Shown piece after piece: positions 33,771 to 45,330 of a stretch of DNA of 64,000 nt (positions are counted from its first letter, which is position 1; each line of letters begins with the position of its first letter). Made by a program: the position numbers and the translations under genes. Under the pieces are notes generated by a model, which did no database searches, was not told the origin of the DNA, and saw only the letters and a program-made list of their open reading frames with translations. This stretch comes from Protea cynaroides (taxonomy: Eukaryota; Streptophyta; Magnoliopsida; Proteales; Proteaceae), in the NCBI GenBank assembly GCA_028583415.1, contig CM053270.1, forward strand, positions 5,402,342 to 5,466,341. Reading direction: 5' to 3'.

Positions 33771-34150
33771 TAATGTAAAGCACGAGTTGAAAATTCAATA
33801 AATCGTCTTTACATTTTATATTTTGTCTACAAGCAATTCCAAGTAAGACAGGCTACCGTTATAGTGTACTCATCTACACTCTTAATGAACTCAGGGGCTG
33901 GGATACTACTTGCCTAAGTTCATCAGATTCAAAAGATCAAAACAAAATAAAGAAGTAGTCGAGCTCTTCATTGAGATTCAAAAAACTGATGTTCATACAT
34001 TTATATCGAAGTTCTTTACAGAATAACAAAAAAAAAAAAAAAAAAAAAGGAAAAAAAGAGGACTATCATCACTTCTTCATGCATCAGATTGTCCATGAAA
34101 TTTTTTGGAGGAGTTATGGGAAGTTCCTTGGGTTGCTCGTCTTGAAGAAG
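33771..34150 (+). other. 3' untranslated part of the Tat element with A21 run
   Basis: No coding potential. A run of 21 A at 34028-34048 in an A-rich segment. Lies between the integrase end and the antisense accessory gene. The short Phe-rich minus-strand frame here comes from the A-run. Confidence 0.5.
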
Positions 34151-36062
34151 ACTCGTTGACTCTTCCAAGTCTCCCATGGCTGCTCCCTTAGCTACTTCGA
34201 TCTCATCCACAAGTACGAAAAGTGAGACCTCCACTTCATGATAGTGGTACCCTCTGCTTCTTTGGAGTTAGTGGGGGTGTTAGCATCAAATTCAACCCCA
34301 GAGAAATCGAAGTCGTCCCCCATAGTCTTGCGCACATAGTCGCAGAGCAAGTGAATGCCTTTCCAGAAGGTGGGGGTGGCAATCCCATGTCTGAGGTCAT
34401 CAAGAGCATCTAGTAGTCTCTCAAGTTATCAGAAACTTTGTATTCCTTGATGGCTTTAGTGATCTTCTCTGGAACACTCGCCTTGGCTTCTTAGAGTTTC
34501 TGCTCTGCAACTCGTAATTGGGCTTCAAAGTCAGCATATCTCTTTTCGGCCTCAATGGCTTTCATCTTAGCTTCAACAACCCTTTCATCCGACTCAGCGG
34601 CGCTCTTGTTCAGCTCAGTGGACCTCCGATCAAACTCCTCCTTCACCTTCTCCAATACAGATTTTACCTCTTCAAGAGAAGCTCGTGCAAAGATGGCATC
34701 TTCAGCTTTCCACTTTTATGCAGCAGCCTGTTCCTTCACTACTTGCAGCTCTTTGGACATCTAGATGACCTTTGCCACTTGAGATTCATATGACCTCACT
34801 ACTTCATCCCTCTCCATTTGAATGGAATAGATGTTGCTTTAAAAGGACTCAAATCGGCTCATGCAGTCAAGGACCAGGTCGATAAGCTACACAAGGGAAA
34901 TCAAAGTGTTAACAATCAAGGAATACAAGCCTCCATAAAGACGATACTTACATTGATGAAGCCTAAAGAGACCTTATCCATAAGCTCCTCATCACTCTTG
35001 CTCACAAAGAGGTCGATGTCCTTCGGTAAAAGAATCCCCTCCAATAGCTTGTGGGTGACATGGGGCGACACCACCCCACTGTCAGAATCCTTCACGTTCC
35101 ACTTCGACCAGTATGGAAAGTCGTTAGGTTGGGCACCCTGGAGAGCAGAAATTTGTTCCTCAAGAGTCCTCATAGAAGAATCATGGACTAGTGAAGATAG
35201 ACTGGGAGCCCTAGAAGTCGAGGTAGGGAAGTTGGGAGTTGGCAAAGGACTAAAATTCTAAAGCAGAGGAGAGTGCAGAGGAGATAAATTCGGAAAGGAA
35301 GTCAGCTGGGAAGTTTTGCTGAGCAGTAGCATCCGGAGGAGGTGTTCTCCTAAGGACGAGGGCTCTCTTACTAGCCTATGTTAGGCATTAGGGTTCAGGC
35401 CCCTAATCTTCATACTCATCTCTGATGGACAAGGTCATGTCGGAGACCATAGTAGGAGCGACCTTTCGTTTCTTGCTCCTGCATGAGATGTCATTGTCTA
35501 TTGATATCTCTTTCCCCCGCCTCTGGAACTTGGACAGATCAAAGCCAAACCTCCCCACTGTAGGGTCGAGTTCAAATTGTCAGTAAGTTAAGCAGGTTCC
35601 AAGATTACAAGGAATGAAACACATAAAGAATAAGTCTTACCAAAGTTCACAGGTTCATCAGTCTCAACTGCCCGCTGACCTCAATAACTATGCCGACCTC
35701 AGTTGCCTCACAGACTTCAGTGCTGTCAATACCATCAAAAGACCTAGCACCAACTAACGTGGTGGGCCCTATTTGTTCAACCGTTGAAGCAATGGCTTCA
35801 GGAATGGACTCAAGGAATTCATCATAAACGTCGTCCCCTATTCTCAGGCCCCCCAGCCTACAGAAAAAGGGGGCAGGAGGTCGGCTTTATCTATCACCTT
35901 TCCTGTGGGGATCAGCCTAATGCTGTCCGAGTCATACTTGGACAATTTTGGCCTCTTATTCAAACCATTAATCTCAGGATAGGTCTAGAAGTTAGCAAGA
36001 GGCATGTTCTTCAAGTCTTTCCTACCGACAAAGAAGAAACCTTTCCTCCACTCATGGGTTGA
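34150..36062 (-). pseudogene. Antisense multi-exon accessory gene of the Tat element (degraded)
   Basis: Minus-strand coding blocks: HEWRKGFFFVGRKDL near 36050, RPKLSKYDSDSIRL near 35940, LPKDIDLFVSKSDEEL near 35015, then a long charged coiled coil (KWKAEDAIFARASLEEVKS, EKVKEEFDRRSTELNK) at 34720-34560. The blocks are separated by good introns: GTAAGACTT...CCTACAG (35640-35558, 83 nt) and GTAAGTATC...TTGTGTAG (34951-34887, 65 nt). Several stops make it a pseudogene. It resembles the 'putative gypsy type transposon' antisense ORFs reported in Tat elements; family assignment is moderate. It is broken on its 5' side by the family-3 LTR at 36102. Confidence 0.6.
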
Positions 36063-36101
36063 AGACCTCAAAGAATCTAAAACATGTGGTCTGAAGCCTT
36101 G

Positions 36102-36896
36102 TGTCAGACCCACACTCTACTAAACTAGTTTAACCGTGTCGTGATAGGTCTTCCTATTATAACCGGGTCAGGAGGAATCAGCCAGAAGATGGACCACATA
36201 GCCAGGTACTAAAACCTTACTTTTGTAGATTGGTCCTCGTATTCAGCGACCGATCAGTTGACTGGTTAAGCCCAGAGATAGACTCCGAGTTTAGGAAAAT
36301 TTCCAAATTTGAGTAAGACTCCTTCCTAATTGGAATCCCTCTCTTAATGGAAGTTTATCCTCTATATAGAGAATGTCCCTTCACTTCCTCCCCCTCTTTT
36401 GATCACTCACAAACCCTTGCTGAGAGGAAGAGTGGAGGAGAAGGTTAAAGAAGGAAGAGAAAGCTTGGAGAAGAAGAGGAGTGACTACAGAGAAGATTGC
36501 TGATGATTTCTAACTCTTGATAGTGAGGAACCAACAGTAAGTGCCTAGTTTTTGTAGATGATAGGTTAGGTTAAGGTTAGATCTCCAATTACAGTGTTGG
36601 TGAATCGAATCCAACTCCATGACTAGAAGTTTACCAATTTTTCGAACAACCTAATGGAAACCATAAGATCATAACAATTAGGGCTACATAGAATGAGTAA
36701 AATCTGATGACCATTGGCCATAGAATGATCTTAGGATGGATCCCAGAGAAGAGCCAAGGAATCGACTCAAAGAAGGTCAGGCTGAAAGACAACTTGGGAT
36801 ACGACCCAGAGGTTGTCCGGTCTCATGATCGGTCAGCTAGTAGCCAGACCAGACAGGTAACCGGTGACCCTCGGAAAGTGTCATAGTGGTTGTTGG
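36102..36896 (+). repeat. Family-3 LTR, left part
   Basis: Starts TGTCAGACCCACACTCTAC after the Tat antisense gene. It has a TATA box (CTATATAG at 36362-36369), a CT-rich leader and a donor-like AACAG|TAAGTGCC near 36535. It is cut at 36896 by element D and resumes at 60548. Related to families 1 and 2 but clearly diverged. Whether it is a solo LTR cannot be decided because its right end is also interrupted. Confidence 0.75.
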
Positions 36897-39163
36897 TGTA
36901 AGACCCGTATCAAACTAACCCGGTCTTACCACCTTGAACCAGGTCTACCCATCATGGTCGAGCCAAATGGATCAAGTACGTGAGGGAGATCGCGATCCCA
37001 GGTATTAAACTGACCCAAAAACACTAAAATAAGGGGGAGGGTCGCATACCCAACAAGGAAGGGTCGGACCCATCAAACCCTGAGTTTTTAACCGGCGGTC
37101 GGACATTTCAGAACCAGGGGTCGACGGGATCTCTGACCCCCTCATTGACCCCCAGTCTGCCGACAGAAATCGTGAATTAGGAACTTTCCAAATTTCAATG
37201 GGATTCTTTCCTAATCTCAATGGGACTTATTTTGGAAGTTTCTACTCTATAAATAGGACGTCCCTAAGCCTCTTTTACTCCTTTTAGAATCCTAATTGGA
37301 TTGAGGGAAAGAGAAGAGAAGGAGAAGAGAAAGAGAAGAGAAGGAAAGTAGAGAAGAAGATCAAAGAGAAGGCTTAAGAGAAACAAGCCTAATTCTCAGG
37401 TATAGATACTATCTCCATGTAGTTCTAAGACCTCAGAGTCGATAGTGAAGAGGGAATGATCTAGGAGAAACCCAAATCATCCATCCATGGTTAGGTTTTC
37501 ATGGAAAACCATGGGAGAGATCATAAAAATCATGTAGGTGAATAAATTATGGTTCTAAGCCAGAGAACATGTATGTTATGGATTGTAGAAGCAATCCATA
37601 GGACCCAAACACGAAGGAATGGACTGTAGGATGAAAATTCGACTAAACCCACGGGGGGTCGCATGAGGGTCGATGGCCAATCGACCCTACCAGACCCTAA
37701 CAATTGACCCCCAGTGTTCGGGAAGTCCAGAATCTGGGTGGTAGCACCTAGGGTCGATGGAACCTCCGACCCTGGCATCGACCCCCAGTTAACAGCATGC
37801 TTTTTAAAATCATAATTAATTATAATTAAATTCTATCGACTTGATTAGGTTTTCTAGTGATATAATATTGATATTTAGTTGATTCTTAAAGCTTAAAAGA
37901 GGATCTACGATCAAGCAAAGGTGAGGGAACAAGACCTAAACTAATTGGTTAATAATAAACTGTTTTATTCTTGAGTCCAATGCGATGATTGATTCTATGC
38001 ATGTATGCTTGTTATGTGCATTCAACATGTCATCTGATATTTTTATTATTACTGTTCATGCATATTTAAATTATTGTTTATAACATGATGATGATGATGA
38101 TGATGATGATGATAGGAATAGGCATGTGAATGTATGTGTGTGGTTGGTATGCTTGATATGAGCAAGTATCAGGGGGTGTCATAGGCCAGGCCTCAGCACT
38201 CTAGCTCTATCTCTAACTCAAGTCTTGTCCACTGACATCGTCGTATTACCATTACCTTAGCAGAACTATTACGTCGTAGTGTATGAGGGGAGGTGGTCTT
38301 GGACCGTGTAGTCTCTGACTCTGTCGGGGGGCCTTAGCCCTATCTCTATGGACGTATTGAGGGATGCTGGGGTGAGGCCTTGGATACACTGATTAGTATT
38401 AGGATTGGTTAGTTGCGAGCCCAATTTGCGAGCCCTCACCAGCAGGGGCTTATGTGTTGGTATGGGCAACTGGTACAACAATAAACGTAACCTTTGCGTG
38501 TACATTGTCCATGGTGGGTGCATGTGGGACGATAATAAACGTTATCTTTGGGTGGCTTCACACACTCGTGTATAGAGGTGCGGCGTCAATAAACGTAACC
38601 TTTGGCCACCTATCCTTTCTATAGCACATTGCAAACTTGTTTACCAGACCAAAGATATGAATTGAATGCATGCATATGTTTGTTGCATTTTTTTGTTTGC
38701 TCACTGAGCCATGATGTGTGCTCACCCTCTCGACGTCGAATATTTTTAGTTGATGATGCAGGTACTACGGTCAAATATTATATGAGTGCTCTGGTGTATG
38801 CGCGTGTTGCTGCAATGGAAGCCGAAGACTTAGTGGATACGCATGACTCTTCAGGCGAGTGCAACTCATGCGTATTTGATTAGATTTTTATTTTAATTAT
38901 TAAAAGAATGTAATTGATATTTTATTTATTTATGTCTCAGTTGATACAAAAATAACTTGATATTTTTATTATGGTTATCACAGTTAGATTTCTCAGTTCA
39001 TTTACTATAAGACTTCTGCTATTGTGTATTTCTTTGATTATGGTTGTGGATGTGTATGGTTTTATTTTTAATGGACACAACCTATTAGAGATCCTGGTTG
39101 AACTGTTGGTTTATTAGCGGTTCATCACACCGTTCTGAATGGTGCAGAATTTGGGGTGTGACA
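36897..39163 (+). repeat. 5' LTR of element D (family 2)
   Basis: TGTAAGACCCGTATCAAAC...GGGGTGTGACA. TATA box 37248-37255, donor CTCAG|GTATAG at 37400, GGTCGA/TCGACC clusters (37040-37155 and 37665-37795), (ATG)n microsatellite 38088-38115, three AATAAACGTAACCTTTG units (38481, 38530, 38586) and the small frame at 38749-38883. Confidence 0.93.
38749..38883 (+). other. Conserved LTR mini-ORF (5' LTR of D)
   Basis: 44 codons after ATTTTTAG: VDDAGTTVKYYMSAL, acidic middle, then GECNSCVFD and stop. The first Cys of CECxxC is Gly here while the 3' LTR keeps it. Confidence 0.5.
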
Positions 39164-39166
39164 ACT

Positions 39167-39178
39167 TGGTATCAGAGC
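39167..39178 (+). promoter_or_regulatory. Primer-binding site of element D
   Basis: TGGTATCAGAGC three bases after the LTR, complementary to initiator-Met tRNA. Confidence 0.9.
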
Positions 39179-39400
39179 ATCTTAGGCCCTGTCTGTGAAA
39201 CCCGTATACTTCCACAAAAGGTCTTGAACTGAGATAGGATAAAAATTTAAAAGATGTAATAATAACACACTATAAGCATCTGTGTTGGTTGAGACAAAAC
39301 TAAAAGAGAATAATGCATCTATTAAATGAGAAACAAATTTTTATATACAACAAGAGGGAGAACAAACATTTATATATATATATATATATATGATTAAAGC

Positions 39401-39432
39401 AGAGTACATTCCACAGTCCAGACAGTTACTCT
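39401..39432 (-). other. Conserved hairpin downstream of the antisense gene (element D)
   Basis: Minus strand AGAGTA...TACTCT outer stem with a weaker inner stem than in B. It lies 31 bases past the antisense stop. A short (TA)n run at 39371-39391 lies beside it. Confidence 0.5.
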
Positions 39433-39463
39433 GAAGTACAAAAAGAAAGATAAAAGAAATACA

Positions 39464-40852
39464 TCAAGAAGCTAGAGGTAATGGGGGAGGCGGTGCCTCA
39501 CTGTCTCTATCATAGTCCTCAGCGTAGACTCTAGTCAACCAAGCTATCTGAGTCTGGGTCGTCTGGAGACTAGCTATGAGATCAGCCACCCGCTGGTCAG
39601 TCACACCCTGAGCATCCCTAAGCTCTCCCACCCACTGATCCGACATGTGCTGAGCAGCTAGAAGCTCTCCCACCCGCTGGTCCGACACGCGCTGAGCAAC
39701 CAGAAGCTCTCCCACCCGCTGATCGGATAAGCGCTGAGCCTCTAGAAGCTCTCCCATCCTCAAGTCAGACATACGTTGAGCCTCTCAAATCTCATGCAAG
39801 ATCCCTATCATGTCACCAGAAGGAGCATATGAAGGACCAGCTGCATGCGAAGGACTAGCTGAAGAAGATGGACCAGCTCCTGTAGTATGAGTAGGTGATG
39901 GAGGAGGTATGACATCTACATTCATGTATAGCCGATTGTCATCATCCCCATGAACCACTGATCCAGCGGCTGCTGCTGCTGCCTCAGCGTCAGCCATCTC
40001 CACTCGAGTGCGAGGGCGCACCATCGCGTTCCTCTCCTCATCACTGACCTGGGCATCCTGCATGCCCATCTTGCAAATAGTTTCCCAATCTAGAGGCGAT
40101 GAGAAGGATTTCTCCTGAATCTTCTCATCCAATAAATCAACCCCCAGGCGGGTAAGCAATGTAGTGATCATGCGTCCATAAGGAAGGTTGCCAGTGTGAC
40201 TGGGCAATGTGGCACTGATCATCATCCGCATGATAATATAGGGAAGGCAGACGGGCTGCCTAGTGCATATGCAGTACAACAGATACTGGGTCAACTGGGA
40301 GACCCTCTCGTAATGACCACTCTGCGGTATCAGATTATGCTGAATGATCTTGCAGTATACCCGTGGATCTGAACGCAGATAACTCGCTTTCATCTCCCAG
40401 CGATCAGGTCTGATGAGCTGACGATTGATCTCAGTCTTCATCTATAAAGAAAAGAATTGGGGCTCTCCAGGAGCACAGAACACCAAGGGGCCATCATAGG
40501 AAATGCCCAACAAGTCTGCTAGCTGTCGATAATCGAATGAAACATCAACCCCCTTGACGTAGCTAGTGATCCGAAGCTCACCACCTCTCTCAACATCGTT
40601 GTAATCCCCCACCACTTGGAGATTACAATAAAACTGGCGTACCAAGTCAGGACGGGTACATGCGTCATAGGTGATGACAGGGAGCCATCCCATATCGCCA
40701 AAAGCCCCCACTACATTGAACAAGGCCAGGCTAGCCAAGTCTACTTTGTGGCCTCCCTTTACTTTCTTGTGAGCGTGGGCATATTGAGTCTCGACTTCAT
40801 TGGAACGGAAGCGAAGATGGTCACGAACCCTAGGAACCTTGGTATGAGCCAT
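39464..40852 (-). pseudogene. Antisense accessory gene of element D, plant-transposon-protein-like
   Basis: ATG at 40852 (MAHTKVPRVRDHLRFRSNE) directly after a CAG acceptor. Conserved blocks GDMGWLPVITYDACTRPD, ITSYVKGVDVSF, QLADLLGISYDG, HYERVSQLTQYLLY and LPYGRMITTLLTRLGV. The C-terminal part has about five copies of a 15-residue unit (SDQRVGELLVAQRV type) predicted to be a coiled coil, then a DYDRDSEAPPPPLP end. Two stops interrupt it, at about 40440 and 39788, both single changes relative to B. Function unknown; the closest recognised family is the 'putative plant transposon protein' domain. Confidence 0.75.
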
Positions 40853-40857
40853 AGTAT

Positions 40858-41298
40858 CTGCAAATAACAAAGAAAACAAATAATGGCTTAGTAGAGAAGA
40901 AAAACCTAAAATTTTGACATAATAACGACGTAAAGGGGTCAAAAACCTCACTTTTCACCCATACACGTGGGCAAGAGGACTTACATAGATCCTAAACTAT
41001 CCTGTGAGACTCAAACAGTCAGAAATTTTAGCTAATAAGATTGAATTGGAAGAAATTTTACGAAATTCAAAATCTCGACAAAATTAGGGCAAAAAAAGTA
41101 AATTTTGAGTTTCTCGATAACCAACCGATGAAACTGAAATATTTTTGAGGGCTTTCGTTCCTCGAGTCATCACCAACAAAAGCCCCCAATAAAAATCAAA
41201 TTTTTACGGTTGAAAAAAGTTTAATTTGAAAAATATGAGATATATGAGCAAAAACCTAGGTAAGGAAACCTAAAAACATGAAAATATAGAAGACATAC
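40858..41298 (-). other. 441-nt 5' UTR intron of the antisense gene of element D
   Basis: Minus strand CTATAG|GTATGTC at 41298 and TTATTTGCAG at 40858, then ATACT and the ATG. Matches B (443 nt) in position and size. Exon 1 lies upstream at about 41299-41400. Confidence 0.65.
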
Positions 41299-41454
41299 CT
41301 ATAGCGGAGGTGTAGACGACGAAACAAGAAGTGCAAACCACCAACGGATCGGAGTTGTCACTGTAGCAACTCAGAGGGACGAGACGAGTCGAAACGAAGA
41401 AGAAAGAATGGGAAATGGACTTTGAATCGGAGCTTAAAAATCTGATTTTTAGTC

Positions 41455-41665
41455 CGGGGGTCAGAAAATTCGATTAAAACAATCGACCCACCCATCGACC
41501 CCCTCATCGACCCTCGACTCTCGGGAATCTGACAGAGAACCAGGGGTCGCACCCTGGGTCGGACATCCTCCGACCCCCCCATCGACCCCCCGCTCTCGGG
41601 AAGAATGGGTGATTTCCCAGGGTCGCATACTGAGGGTCGGACACCCATCGACCCCCACCATCGAC
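41455..41665. repeat. TCGACCCC motif cluster in the leader of element D
   Basis: Ten or so CATCGACCC/GGTCG units between the antisense gene and gag, equivalent to 13685-13825 of B. Two long copies (CTCTCGGGAA plus flanking TCGACCC) are arranged in tandem. Confidence 0.7.
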
Positions 41666-41779
41666 CCTACAGTGAAAATACAGCATTTTCGACAGAATGA
41701 TCTAAAAAATTTAAAATTTGCATTTGTTAGTGGTTTTAAAATATGAGAATGAAGTATTTAAAGATTGTCTCTCATGTTC

Positions 41780-41790
41780 AATGATTTCAG
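41780..41790 (+). promoter_or_regulatory. Probable 3' splice site ahead of gag (element D)
   Basis: AATGATTTCAG|GC, 24 bases before the gag ATG at 41815, matching B. With the LTR donor at 37400 it would bound a 4391-nt leader intron holding the PBS and the whole antisense gene. Confidence 0.5.
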
Positions 41791-41814
41791 GCAATCCCAT
41801 TATTAGATTAATTA

Positions 41815-42872
41815 ATGGCGGGACGCAGAGTAACCAGAAAGAGCCGTAACTCTATTCCACCACCACCACCTCTGGGGGAAGATAACCAAACACACCCGAA
41901 AACACAGGGGAACACGAACGTGGCACCATCCATCATAAATGGGTAGACAAATCCTACAAATCTGCCAGCTCCACCTACAGACTTGGCCACAGTCGTAATG
42001 AACTTGGCCCAACAGCTGCAGCAAATGCAACAGACACAAGCTACTATACAAGCTACCATAGGCATAACTCTTCCAGCTGCACAGACACCTCCAATGCCAG
42101 CAGGACAGGCAAGCACAACACCAGGGGGAGTAACACAGTACCCCACGCACCTTAGACTCTTATCATGCAGGCTCAAGTACAAAATCCTGAGATAGCTCAA
42201 GGTGGATATCAATACCAACCACCTATGTATGGAGCATATGTCCCGCAGCAACTAGACCACTCCAGACTGGTGGAGCGTTTTCTAAAACTAAAGCCTAGAG
42301 AATTTAATGGTAAGCCAGTAGATCCTTTATGGTCGGCACACTGTGTTGACGAAATGGAAAGAAATTTTATGATGATGACACTAAATGAAGAAGAAAAAGT
42401 GTTGTGTGCCACCTTTATGCTGAAAGGAGATGCACACCATTGGTAGAGGTCTATCAGGACTTATTTATTAACAAAGCACGCCCAACTGACTTGGGATATT
42501 TATAAAGAGGCATTCTTTGAAAAGTACTTTTCGAGATGTTTCAGAGATTCTATGGAAAGAGAGTTCCTGAGTTTATATCAGGGGCAGATGACCGTGGATG
42601 CATATCAACAGCGTTATGAAGAGCTGCTCTTCTTTGCACCCACCAGTATGCAGGAGGAAAACACCAAGACCCGAAGGTTCATCATGGGACTTAGGGGAAG
42701 CATCTGCGAGCATGTTCTGGGACATGAAAAGAAAATCTAAAATGAAGCGGCATAAATTGCTTGAGTTATAGAATCGGGCCAGAAGGAGAGTTATTTCAAG
42801 CAAAACAGAGGTATAAAAAGGCCAGCTGAAAATTCTTATAACGGAGGGAGCAACAAGACATTCAAACCCTTC
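41815..42872 (+). pseudogene. gag: gag of element D, 5' part (interrupted by element E)
   Basis: MAGRRVTRKSRN start, Pro-rich N-terminus, gag domain with MERNFMMMTLNEEEKVLCATF and YQQRYEELLFFAPTSM. Breaks include a TAG near 41946, a shift near 42160, a TAG at 42444 (Trp in other copies) and a TAA near 42738. It is cut at FKPF by element E; the last five bases CCTTC are the target duplication. The zinc knuckle lies on the other side (54524-54731). Confidence 0.85.
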
Positions 42873-45235
42873 TGTCACACCCCAATTCTGAACCAACCAA
42901 ATGGTGTGATTGAACCGTCATTGAACCAACGGTTCACACCAGGATCTCGAATAGACCGTATCCACTCATACAAACCATTGCACATAACCACAATCATAAT
43001 ATAAATAATACAGCGGAAGTCATAGAATGATCTGAGTATCTATTGATAATTTAAATAAAATATCCCATTATTCAATTCCAATCATAAAATATAATATCAT
43101 TACATTTCTTTAAAAGTCAACCGAAAATAACTGAAACAAATAAATAAAATCAAATCAAAGGTACACGCAGAAAGGGCACTCGCATGAAGCGTCATACTCG
43201 TCCTCCCCTGCCTATACACCCAGAGCAGCAACATCACTATACGCCGGAGCGTTCATGTAGTCATTCACCGTGTAACCTGCATCAACATCTAAAAACAATG
43301 TATATACAAAGGGTGAGCTCACAACTTAGCTCAGTAAGATAATCAGACAGTTTCATAATATTATGCATGAGTAAAGATCATTTTATGCTGTGGTCTGGTT
43401 TAAGTTTGCAATGTGCTATAGAAAGGATTGGTGGCCCCCACACCTCTATACACGAGTGTGTGGCACCGCATGGAATCACACCACCATCGGCCCACATGCA
43501 CCCATCATGGAACAGAGATAGAGCTAAGATACCCCCGTACCTCCCCTGATGCTCTACCCATACCAGTACCTAAGCCCCTACTGGCCAGGGCTCGCAAACT
43601 GGGCTCGCAACTAACCAATCCTATATGTCATCCATGTACGCTCTATCCCAGCACAGCTGTCTACGGCATAGAGATAGAGCTAAAGTGTGCAGGCCGGGCT
43701 AGAAACCACAATACCTCACCTCCCCCAGATACCCTATCCGTAACTAACACACTAGAATAGAAACATAACGCAGGTAGACCCTATCCCAACATAACTCCCC
43801 ACGGCATAGAGATAGAGCTAAAGTATCGTGGACAAGCTAGCGTCGACCTCGGAGACCACAGTGCTACATAACCATGGCCAGGCAGCATCAACATCGGAGA
43901 CCACCGTACCACGACCTTCCCTTGATGCCCCACCCGTACCAAGCATGTTAAGATAGAATACTACAAAAAATGCCAGTGTGAGGAATGATCCCAGGCCCAT
44001 GCCTTACTCCACACACTAACGAAAACAATCACATGCTTAACAATCACATTCTATCAATGCATGAACAATAATAATTATTGAAAGTAAAGGATGGCATGTG
44101 AATATGCACAAACATCACATCATATATGTTCAGTGTTAATAACAAAGATTTACTGTCCATTAATTATTAGGTTTAGGTCAGATTCCCTTACTTGACGCTC
44201 GTTTGATAGCTTGCTCCACGTCGCAAGATCCAAACGTAAAGTCACAAAGTCCTACAATATTATTAGGATTTCATTAGAATATTTTTCTTAGAGATTCATG
44301 TTGGTTGGAAACCAACAAGGTTACAAAATACCCTCACAGAGCTGACCGGTGGCATGTACCGGTCGCAGCTCTATGGGGAAGACTGGCGACCGGTATGGTC
44401 AGCCGGTCCCCACAGACCAGCCTCCCGGAAGATACCGGTGGCCACATACCGGCCGTACTGTGTGCAACCGGTATAGTCGACCGGTATGTCTCTGGAAGAC
44501 CATACTAGGGTTTTTTCGACTGCCATCGGTCATCCTCCATGGATTTCTAAGGTTTCTCCTATCCATTCTAAGTCTGAGCTTTGAGTTAGAGTTATCTCCA
44601 ACACATTCAAGTCTTATTTCGATGAATATCATCTCGAAACTCGAATCTAGGGTTTGACGGCTACTTAGGGTTTTAAGGTCCAGTTAGGGTTTTAGATCAA
44701 TACCTACTTTGCATGGTATTGATCCACCAACACCACTATCCTAGGGCCATAGGGTAAGAAGAGTGGTTAAACACTTACCGTCAACTGGCGTAACGGGAGC
44801 GTCGTCGAACGGTAATGACGGCACCTCCTTTTTCTTCCTATCTCCTTCTCTTTTCCAACCTCTTTCTCTTCTCTAGGGTTTGTGAGAGACAATGGAAAGG
44901 ATTTGAGGAGGTTTAAGGGTGTTTATATAGGCTAGAATTAGGGTTTAGTAACCCTATTAGGATTAGGAAGATTCAGGATTCGTAATTGGGAAAGTGGGAC
45001 CCACAGAGATCAATTTCTGGGTCTCCGTAGTCAGCTGCGCAGAGCTGACCGGTCGACCGGTACTAAGACCGGTACCATCGACCGGTCAACATAAAATCAT
45101 GTTGATTTGATCGTCTTTGGTCCGATTTCATACTTGTTTGTCATCCGCTCGTCCTGTCTGGCCCGGTGATGATCGGAAGACCTGCTACGACACAAACCAA
45201 GGTTTAGACCGGATTTACGGAGTGCGGGTCTTACA
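42873..45235 (-). repeat. 3' LTR of element E (family 1)
   Basis: 2363 bp, TGTCACACCCCAATTCTG...GGGTCTTACA on the plus strand. The small frame at 43155-43289 carries one TAG. ACCGGT clusters at 44340-44492 and 45048-45085, donor at 44778 (minus strand), TATA box near 44925. Confidence 0.93.
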
Positions 45236-45330
45236 ACTCCCCCACCCTTAAAAGAAATTTTGTCCCCAAAATTTACATGTAGGTCTCACAACTCCCCCAC
45301 CCTTAAAAGAAATTTTGGCCTTGAAATTTG
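45236..45330 (-). promoter_or_regulatory. Duplicated polypurine tract (element E)
   Basis: Two copies of TTTTAAGGGTGGGGGAGTTGT on the minus strand (ending near 45236 and 45291), separated by GAGACCTACATG. Same as A and C. Confidence 0.7.

Noticed and set aside
34016..34234. Small minus-strand frame rich in Phe
   Set aside because: Produced by the A21 run of the Tat 3' region. The real antisense coding blocks lie further right.
36102..36896. Family-3 LTR as the 3' LTR of the Tat element
   Set aside because: Its start and internal blocks match the chromovirus LTR group, and it breaks the Tat antisense gene rather than following a polypurine tract.
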